From Lumbricus rubellus (Eukaryota > Annelida > Clitellata > Crassiclitellata > Lumbricidae): DNA of 64,000 nucleotides. Under the pieces are notes generated by a model. It did no database searches, was not told the origin of the DNA, and saw only the letters and a list, made by a program, of their open reading frames with translations. Location: contig OX243815.1 of NCBI GenBank assembly GCA_945859605.1, positions 40,538,459 to 40,602,458 of the forward strand, read 5' to 3'. Below, piece by piece: positions 56,582 to 64,000 of the stretch (positions are counted from its first letter, which is position 1; each line of letters starts with the position of its first letter). Position numbers and translations under genes: made by a program.

Positions 56582-56718
56582 CCGTTCCAGTTCCCTTAGC
56601 CAGTAGATCTCTCTTGCTTTCGATAATGTTCTGAACCGTATTTTGTACGATCTTCATGTTCCTGCGAGCTCTTAATGCGTCCGGAAACGGAAGATAGTAA
56701 TAAAACGGAATTAAGAAG
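56582..56718 (-). CDS. Cytochrome P450, coding exon 7
   Basis: Residues 237 (split) to 282: FLIPFYYYLPFPDALRARRN, MKIVQNTVQNIIESKRDLLA, KGTGT. Corresponds to the F-G loop and G/H helices. Acceptor AAGGTATAG, donor GTAAGT. Confidence 0.92.
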
Positions 56719-57355
56719 CTATACCTTCAAAGTACAACAAAACGCCAGACTACTTTATTTAAGGCACTCAATTTGCACAAAGGAGTCGGTAAGCCTGAAC
56801 ATGTGGCACAGATGAATGTACACTGGAGGCTTGGGTCAACCCAAGCCAACAGAGTAAGAATAAACATCAGTACCTGTTATAGTATACAATATAATATTAT
56901 CTAGGCCTATATAAAAAATCTCACCTAAAAATAAGAAGTCATATCAACATCTCTTAAATATTTGCACATCACACATAGTAAAGCATGCTAAAGCTCAACA
57001 TATGACTTATAAAATATTTACTAGTTGCACGATTACAGAAAAGCTTTAGGAAAGAAAAAAATATAGGCCCCTATGTATTTTACAATGTAGTCTATAGCAT
57101 ATTATTACTCTAGCCGAACTATCAAAATACCGTATCGTAATAGCAAAAGTATACTTAAGAAGTGCTTCAGTGTAGGCAAATGTTAACAGTCAAAACACCA
57201 TTGCAAACACAAAGCACACACACAGCAGGAAGCAGACTCCAATATTTACATAGATGAAACACTTCAAAATTGGCAATTAAAAAATGGAAACGATATTCAG
57301 CGATGACTAGGCCTATTCATAATACGAAAATGTATTAAAGGACAGGTATATCCTC

Positions 57356-57716
57356 ATGGGCGCCCGCAGAAATTTTTGCAGGAGGGGGCAAAACACGATG
57401 GTCAACGTTAAAACTGTTTTAGCAGGAGGTCAAAAAATTTAAAGCGGCCACCTAAGAACGTGCACGGGTATTTTTCACAGAGGTTTCTTGGTGTAAATTT
57501 CTCAGTTTCACTTTTTAACATTTCTAATATGAATTGTTTCTTTTTGCAAGAAAATTTGTTTACAAAATCGAAAAGTATTAGTTAAAAGTAAGCTTTTTAA
57601 TTCACTAATGGGAAGAAATTTGTTATAAACCCCAAAAGTAGTAGTGAGAAAAATAGGTTTCAATTTTCCAGGGGAGGGCAAGTGCCCCCCCCTTGCCCTT
57701 ATGTGCGGACGCCCAT
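57356..57716. mobile_element. MITE-like element in P450 intron 6
   Basis: Starts CATGGGCGCCCGCAGAAATT and ends TGTGCGGACGCCCATG, imperfectly inverted. G-rich interior, no transposase. No convincing target duplication found. It ends about 37 bp from exon 6. Confidence 0.6.
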
Positions 57717-57753
57717 GGGTAGCCTACTGTTTTCCAAAAGGTTTTAAACCTAC

Positions 57754-57866
57754 GAGAACCCAGCTCCTGAAATTAGTTCTCTGAAGGCCTTCGACGTTTC
57801 AAAATCTGGATTCTCCAAGCTATTCATGTCGTAACCAAATGCAGTCTCCCCAATGATGTCGAGCAA
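57754..57866 (-). CDS. Cytochrome P450, coding exon 6
   Basis: Residues 200-236 and two bases of 237: LLDIIGETAFGYDMNSLENP, DFETSKAFRELISGAGF. 'DIIGE-AFGYD' is a common P450 E-F helix pattern. Acceptor GTCTATAG, donor GTAGGT. Confidence 0.94.
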
Positions 57867-58489
57867 CTATAGACACAAAAATCCAAAACTTTTGCAAAGA
57901 AACTGTACTCTACTCTTCCTGAGTCATGGCGCTCAAAATGTAAAGAATGTAGTTAAGAATGGTTTGTACCAAATTGGTGACACACACGTAGGCTACATGC
58001 CATGATAGTTGGTAGTTTTCACGAAACCGGCTGCTATAGGCCTAATTATGACATTTTTACACGCAATCGTGGGGGCTTGCACATAGAGGCAAGATTGGGA
58101 CTTGCCCTCCACCCCCGTAGATAATTGATACCTGTTGCTAAGAAACAGGCAATCAAAAGACCATCGTCATAACCGCAGCATATAATTGCCATGCTATAAG
58201 CTTACCACAGTAAATGCTGTATAATATGCAAGTCGCAAACAACAGCATGATGCTCTGCCGAGGCTCTGTGACAGTCTCCTTTTCTGCCTCAAGAGTCAAG
58301 ACATTGCACTAAGGTCAGGTGCACTTTTCGCTAGCATTTGCTGGTGCCTCGGCTTTAGAAACAGGCTCACAGAAATTGCTATGGTATCTTATTAAGTTAT
58401 TAGAGGTTTTTTGTTTAATAGCGGTAAAACTGCAATAACAATGACGATAATTTTAATTAAACTAAATAACAACAATAACGGTGATAGCC

Positions 58490-58670
58490 ATTGTGGTGGT
58501 GGTGGTGGTGGTGGTGTTGGTGGTGGTGGTGGTGGTGGTGGTGGTGATGATGATGATGATGATGATGATTATGATGACGATGATGACGATGATGACGACG
58601 ACGATCATGATGACGATCATGATTGTTGCGGCGATCGTGGTGGCGATTATGATGATGATGATTTTTAAAA
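58490..58670. repeat. (GGT)n/(GAT)n trinucleotide array in P450 intron 5
   Basis: GGT run at 58494-58545 changing to GAT/GAC. Frames are artefacts. Confidence 0.93.
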
Positions 58671-58921
58671 TGAGACTATTATAGCTATAATAATGTCAAT
58701 AAATAATAATTATACAGCAATAACAAAAATAGTAATAACAACCGTGCCTTACAGCGAGGCCATTTTTAAACGTTGAAAGAATATGAATACTTTACCTATA
58801 GATTATTCAATGTAATAATGCCGCAATGAAACAGCTCACATCTTACATGTCGGCCTAAATACTTTTAGTTTAATAATTAATGTAAATAATTATAGATTGA
58901 TTGCGCGGCAAATATTCTTAC

Positions 58922-59034
58922 AGTTCTGCTAATGTCTTCAGTCGCTTCAACCTCCACTTGATCTTTAGTTGTAAATTTCTGCTTCCAATATTCGGCCAAT
59001 TTCAGGACTCTTCTCTCAAATGTAGGAATCAATT
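58922..59034 (-). CDS. Cytochrome P450, coding exon 5
   Basis: Residues 162 (split) to 199: LIPTFERRVLKLAEYWKQKF, TTKDQVEVEATEDISRT. Matches the D helix and the start of E. Acceptor TCTCTTCAG, donor GTAAGA, ends in phase 0. Confidence 0.93.
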
Positions 59035-59249
59035 CTGAAGAGAACGATATCAACAGAATTAGGCTACGCTACAGATGCATTAGCAGTTAAAGTGCCGTAA
59101 CATATACTTGGTCTGCTTGTTAAACGGTGAAAATCTTTCAAAATGAAAAATCAGAGAACATTATCAAGTTTCTTTCTTAGCTGTAGGCTACAGAAAGCTG
59201 CACAAACCAAACTCTGTCCACTCTTCGCCAGCAGTGCTCATGCGCATCG

Positions 59250-59330
59250 GCATGAGACTCCGGTGCTGTGTACGTGCTGAAGTCGGGAGCGCCTCTGAGT
59301 AGAGAAACCTTGAAGAGGCACTATATAAAA
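59250..59330 (+). mobile_element. SINE family 1, 3' fragment in P450 intron 4
   Basis: CTGAAGTCGGGAGCGCCTCT then GAGTAGAGAAACCTTGAAGA and GGCACTATATAAA, as in other SINE/LINE 3' ends. Confidence 0.7.
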
Positions 59331-59576
59331 TACAAGAAATAACAGACAGAATAAGAAGAGCATATTTTTTCTAAAAAATTTACCCGAGGTATCTATAATC
59401 CCTCAGGTGTCAGATATTAATAAGCAATTTTAACTCTGGAGTGGCCATCCGAGTCAAGATCAGGGAGAACAAAAGTGCTGTGAAAGGCAACGGCATTGAA
59501 GCGCTGAATAATAATTGACAGACGCTTTAATTGTTAGAATTGCAAATTCGAAGCATTTTAATTTTCGTTGACTTAC

Positions 59577-59683
59577 TTGAAATGGACTGATTGTTGAAGG
59601 CAGGAGCCATTAAGCGTTTGTGAGTGGCATGTGTCTCTCCCTCAAGAGTCACCAGTCCGTAACCGAAAACCAGTTTCAACAAA
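59577..59683 (-). CDS. Cytochrome P450, coding exon 4 (C helix)
   Basis: Residues 126 (split) to 161 plus one base: LLKLVFGYGLVTLEGETHAT, HKRLMAPAFNNQSIS. The C-helix 'WxxxR' that contacts haem is HxxxK here (H144, K148), with R149 next and the conserved PAF at 153-155. Acceptor TTTGGGTGCAG-type (GGTGCAG), donor GTAAGT. Confidence 0.94.
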
Positions 59684-60116
59684 CTGCACCCATAACAATA
59701 TTCCAATATTTTATGGTTACATGCGAAAATATCAATACATCTTGTATAGGCTATCTCATTAAATTTTGACCCATCTACAGTGCAAACATTTTACTCACAA
59801 GCTAATTAAGACCAGCTGGGCACCAGTTTAGTTAGGCCTGCAAGTGATATTCCTCAGAATGAAACCAATCAAGCTGAATAAGAAGATATCGAAACATTAA
59901 TTTTGTCAAATCTTCGCGTGATGGCAAGTAAAATCATGGCTGAATTTGGTCACTTAAACCTGGTAGTAGAATTGAACAATTGAGAAGACAAAAAAATTGT
60001 CTCAGAATATGAGCCCAAGTTCGTTTGATTGTTTATTCTGTAATTAATCTGCGCCATCCTGCAGAATAATTGCCGAAAAGTATCGGATCTTCTACAGTCT
60101 TGAATTATTGTTCTAG

Positions 60117-60385
60117 GTCTCGGAACTTTTGTCTCGGTCTCGGAACAATTTTCTCGGTCTCGGAACTTTTGTCCCGGTCTCGGAACTATTTTCTAGGTCT
60201 CGGAACTATTTTCTCGGTCTCGGAACTTTTGTCTCGGTCTCGGAACTATTTTCTCGGTCTCGGAACTTTTGTCTCGGTCTCGGAACTATTTTCTAGGTCT
60301 CGGAACTATTTTCTAGGTCTCGGAACTTTTGTCTCGGTCTCGGAACTATTTTCTAGGTCTCGGAACTATTTTCTCGGTCTCGGTT
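60117..60385. repeat. 20-bp minisatellite (TCTCGGAACTATTTTCTCGG)
   Basis: About 13 units, each TCTCGG-AACT-(A/T)TTT-(G/C)TC-(T/C/A)-GG. Three units make 60 bp, so one frame stays open (SRSRNYFLGLGT). Judged a repeat, not a gene. In P450 intron 3. Confidence 0.93.
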
Positions 60386-60746
60386 CCACTGTCTCGGACT
60401 TGGTCTTGAAGTTTACTGTCTTGCAAAACTGGTTTATCGTGTCATAATGAGGTTAATGACCTAAAACATTTTTTGCAGTAATAAAATCAACCTCAAATTA
60501 CAAGGGCACCTCAAAGCAAACAAATTCCATAGTCTCCTAATTATTTTTAAAACAATATTTGGAAATGCTACTACTATTGATAAAATAACGAAGATGAAAC
60601 TAAACAATACTTGTAAATGTTGTTAGTACTGATGATAATACCAAGGAGATATTGATGAAAGTCATGAAACACATTTATTAATTATTAGCCTATGTTAAAT
60701 AGCACACGTACGATCCCTGCGGTAACATTAAATGTTGTAGGCAAAC

Positions 60747-60887
60747 CTTGTCAGACTCGGCGGCTTAATGTAATTGCGGTTGTTTCTGACGATCACATGT
60801 CGAATAGCCTCAGGATCAGCAAGGCCCAACCTCTCACTTCCAAATAGCATGTAGTAACGAAAGATAGGACCAAATTTCTCAATAATC
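60747..60887 (-). CDS. Cytochrome P450, coding exon 3
   Basis: Residues 79 (split) to 125 plus two bases: IIEKFGPIFRYYMLFGSERL, GLADPEAIRHVIVRNNRNYI, KPPSLT. This is the A helix/beta-1 sheet and B helix ('KYG-IFR', 'L-DPEAI-H'). Acceptor AATGTGCAG, donor GTTTGC. Confidence 0.94.
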
Positions 60888-60961
60888 CTGCACATTTCAT
60901 TACCGTTGTTATTAAATTTGTCATGGATAATGCTATGATGCCTAAACTAGGCCTGGCCTAT

Positions 60962-61272
60962 CAAGGGCGGATCCAGGGGGGCCAATCCGGCCATGACCCC
61001 CATTTAGAAATGCCCATGTATCGTGGCCCCCCTCCCCATTTGGTTTCAGTGGCTGCTGAAATGGTATGATTTTCCCGAAAATTTGGCCGGATGACCAAAA
61101 AAAAAAGTCATCAACTTTTTTGGCGGAAGAAATGGTATGATTTTCCCGAAAAATTGCCGGATGACTAAAAAAAAGTCATCAAATTTTTTGGCGGATGCGA
61201 TTTTTTCCCCAGAGTAAAGGTGCCAAGAAATTTTTGGCCCCCCCTCGTCCAAAGTTTTTGTATCCGCCCTTG
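60962..61272 (+). mobile_element. hAT-like MITE, copy 3, with perfect 8-bp TSD
   Basis: Starts CAAGGGCGGATCCAG, ends GTATCCGCCCTTG. Flanked by TGGCCTAT on both sides (60954-60961, 61273-61280). Interior carries the AAAAAGTCATCAACTTTTTT-GGCGGA modules of copies 1 and 2. Lies in P450 intron 2, about 75 bp upstream (minus strand) of exon 3. Confidence 0.92.
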
Positions 61273-61607
61273 TGGCCTATAAGAATCAGTCAATGAAGCA
61301 CAGCGTAACAGAAAAATTAATATTCATTATTTTCCTACGGAAATTAAACAGAAATGGCCACGACGTTGTAACAAATAGTCTAGAAATGGTCCCAGAATAG
61401 CTTCAAAATTGCCTTAGAAAAGCCCCATAATAACCCCAGAATAGCATCGGAATAGCGACAGAATAGCCTCAGAATAGCCTCAGAATAGCCCCCAGAATAG
61501 TCTCCTCAATTGGGTGTAAAATCTAGAAGATTAGGTCTAAATAAGAGATTTCCAGGTTTTGTCACAACCAATAAAAGATATCAGATTCTGTTTATCTATT
61601 TCTCGCA

Positions 61608-61775
61608 TTTGCTATAGCGCCCCTTCAATCTCTCTACTCAGAGGCGCTCCCGACTACAGCGCCGACACTGGATTGGAGTTTCACGCCGAGGCGCAGAAGC
61701 AATTGCGAGTAAAGGACTTGCTCAAGGTCCCTAGCTATGCGGCGGCTTGAGAGTATTGGAACCTGGAACTCTCAT
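61608..61775 (-). mobile_element. SINE family 1, truncated inverted copy
   Basis: TTTGCTATAGCGCCCCTTCA ... CAGAGGCGCTCCCGACTACA ... CACGCCGAGGCGCAG ... GCAATTGCGAGTAAAGGACT ... TGCGGCGGCTTGAGAG. The tRNA-like head is degraded. Confidence 0.8.
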
Positions 61776-62019
61776 GATGTTTGGGAGTTCTGGTGACGGC
61801 TCTGCATGGCTAAAGCATTTTGAATGAGTTGGAGACTCTTCAGTTGTGTGGAATCGAGGTTGAGGTAAAGGGAATTGCAATAGTCGAGTTTTGAGAAAAC
61901 AATGGAGGTAGCCATGGTGAAGGCAGTTTTGAAATCGAGCATCAGTTGAAACTTAAATCGATCGTGTAAAGTAAGAATATAATTCTAGACATCATCTTCA
62001 TCTAGGCCTGATACTTTAC

Positions 62020-62099
62020 TTCAGAGTTGCTTCCATTCCCTCGCCTCTCATCATTTCTCGAAGATTTCCGATGATAGGATTGTATCGCAATCCAGGAAC
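62020..62099 (-). CDS. Cytochrome P450, coding exon 2 (proline hinge)
   Basis: Residues 53-78 plus two bases: VPGLRYNPIIGNLREMMRGE, GMEATL. VPG...P-IGN is the proline-rich hinge after the membrane anchor. Acceptor GGGTTTTAG, donor GTAAAGT. Confidence 0.93.
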
Positions 62100-62304
62100 C
62101 TAAAACCCAAGAATGAATCAACAGACATGATGTAGTGTACCTGGTTGGTTGAATGCGAGTGAATCCCCCTATAGATACAGACTGATGAGCGCCTTGATTG
62201 GTGGGCTACGTCAGCCTACGTATATGTAGCCTATCTCTATACTATAGCCTACTATTTCTTACAGCACCTTCTTAATATCGCATTATTGTTTCTTACTGAA
62301 GAAT

Positions 62305-62475
62305 GGCCTCACTAAAAGTGATGTAACTATTGTTCTGTTTGAGATATTGTGTTGAAATTTGACCATTGTATGAAAATATGAAATGCCTTGAAGACTGTAC
62401 AGTTTAATTTTAAAATTCGCATGTTTGGCCAAGATATGGGCTAAAAACCGTAGGGATTACTTTTTTGGCGCACCC
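62305..62475 (+). repeat. Interspersed repeat, copy 2
   Basis: Same family as 31205-31390: CTCACTAAAAGTGAT, TTGTTCTGTTTGA, GTTGAAATTTGACCATTG, GGCCAAGATATGGGC, AGGGATTACTTTTTTGGC. Lies in P450 intron 1. Confidence 0.7.
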
Positions 62476-62938
62476 TTTAAATGTGTATTAGGCCTAATGT
62501 GAATTCTGCGGAACATGGAGACGCCCTCTTATAGGTCAGACTGGCGGATAATGTTTTTGTTGTACAGTTTACATAGAAAATGAAGTATAGCCTATTAAAC
62601 TTTGATAACAATAAATTATTGGACGGAAGTTTCGTGTGCTCACATATCCAATAGCAACGTCAGCAAAGGTAGTCGAAAAGCTACATGCAGCTTTTCAAAA
62701 GCATCTGTTTTCATGTGTTAGTCTCTTACTCATTTACTCCTATAAATTTCGGCCATGAACTTCACAATGTTCTAGATTATTTATGTAAATCTTCCAAGTT
62801 CAATGTAATTTCAATTTTCTCAACAACAGGATTCAATTTCGATTTTTGCTATAAACTAAGACCTACGATGGCCGGTAAATTTCGTAGTGTTTATCTGCAA
62901 CTCAGTCATGATTAGCCTATCTCCATCACCAAACTGAC

Positions 62939-63094
62939 CTTTCGAAGTGGCGACAGAAAAGGCTTCATGCCCAGTCTGTATAGCAGCCATGATGCAAGAA
63001 AAACACCGGCATAAACAGACACGCTTGACCAGTTCAGTTGACCACTGACTGCCTTATAAGCTGACCAGATGTACTCCAAGACTTTATGTGCCAT
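62939..63094 (-). CDS. Cytochrome P450, coding exon 1 (membrane anchor)
   Basis: Residues 1-52, starting MAHKVLEYIWSAYK. The hydrophobic stretch SVYAGVFLASWLLYRLG (about 26-42) is the N-terminal membrane anchor of a microsomal P450; KPFLSPLRK leads to the VPG hinge in exon 2. Donor AAAG|GTCAGT at 62939/62938. Immediately before the ATG the minus strand reads TTGCTTTGATTTCAG|TT, a plausible 3' splice site, so an untranslated exon probably lies farther upstream. The 52 codons end in phase 0. Confidence 0.85.
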
Positions 63095-63115
63095 AACTGA
63101 AATCAAAGCAACCAA

Positions 63116-63505
63116 GGCTCAATTCAAACATAAATAAGCATACCGGTAGGTCTATAGTTAATGTATGCACATATAGGCAATAAACTACCGTTTAGACTTT
63201 GGCATGTTTAAGCAGTCACACCTGAGAAGTTCTGTGTTCCAGTGGTCACATGATAATTTAAGATTGGTAATATGACCATAGCGATAATAAAAAACTGTCA
63301 GGCTTTCTTTTGGAATTTTTGGAGTACATGAACAAGCTGATAAATTATAGACTCTTATGTAACATGCATCCGGGACCGTAAGCCAACAAAACGGAGAGAC
63401 CAAAACTGGGGCGAAACATTGCGTTGTATTGTATCTATAATTTATAAAGCGTCTCTAATAGGGTGAACCGACAGAAAATGAGTTCGTGAGACAAGGGTGA
63501 CCAGC
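63116..63505. other. P450 5' flank, no further exon identified
   Basis: No convincing promoter or leader exon recognised. AT-rich. TATAAAGCGTCTCTAATAGG near 63443 recalls the SINE/LINE 3' end. Confidence 0.4.
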
Positions 63506-63509
63506 TGTA

Positions 63510-63860
<351 letters not shown>

Positions 63861-64000
63861 ATAAATTTAACTCCTCTCAATTTTCGATAAATGGCCAACA
63901 AATGTTCGCTTCCATAAAAGCGTTAGTAACATAAATTTACACACTGTCCTTGAAACGAAATTAAATAAACGGGGCATTTGTATATTAAAAATTCTTGTTG

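Overview
This is a window of animal nuclear DNA. It is AT-rich and intron-rich, with about 10 kb or more of simple-sequence arrays, tRNA-derived SINEs, MITEs, LINE scraps and one intact LTR retrotransposon. There are no operons or bacterial features. The retrotransposon has the Gmr1-like domain order (integrase before reverse transcriptase), which is known from deuterostomes. Together with the nuclear receptor sequence this suggests a marine deuterostome invertebrate, possibly an echinoderm; the species-level guess is weak. The octamer TAGGCCTA occurs about 30 times in the non-coding DNA, far above chance.

Layout. (1) 1-11 kb: gene-poor DNA with repeats, MITEs and some GC-rich or homeodomain/GATA-site-rich blocks that could be regulatory. 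(2) 11-35.5 kb, + strand: a COUP-TF (NR2F/seven-up class) orphan nuclear receptor gene. A probable untranslated leader exon ends at 12605. Three coding exons (26163-26709, 31465-32004, 34441-34715) join exactly in frame to a 453-residue protein, and a poly(A) signal lies near 35494. Its introns hold very long microsatellites, including a 0.9-kb decamer array and a 270-bp CATA array just before the first coding exon. (3) 35.5-43.2 kb: LINE debris, minisatellites, two GC-rich stretches and a Tc1/mariner remnant with long inverted repeats. (4) 43258-50171, - strand: a complete Gmr1-like Ty3/gypsy element with 512-bp LTRs that look identical, a 5-bp target duplication, PBS, PPT and one 1821-codon open frame. 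It sits inside an older MITE. (5) 52.7-63.1 kb, - strand: a complete microsomal cytochrome P450 gene of 11 coding exons. All introns are GT-AG and the exons join in frame to 526 residues. (6) The last 0.9 kb is mostly GTA/GCA trinucleotide repeat.

The two host genes converge (COUP-TF on +, P450 on -), and nothing in the sequence ties them functionally. The mobile DNA is more informative. A tRNA-like SINE family shares its 3' end with a CR1/L2-type LINE fragment in P450 intron 7. Several SINE/LINE tails run straight into CATA, GAAT or TTAC arrays, so retroposon tails may be seeding many of the tetranucleotide tracts. Three related hAT-like MITEs carry 8-bp target duplications (two unambiguous, one within a GT repeat). 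All repeat comparisons, exon joins and counts were made by eye.
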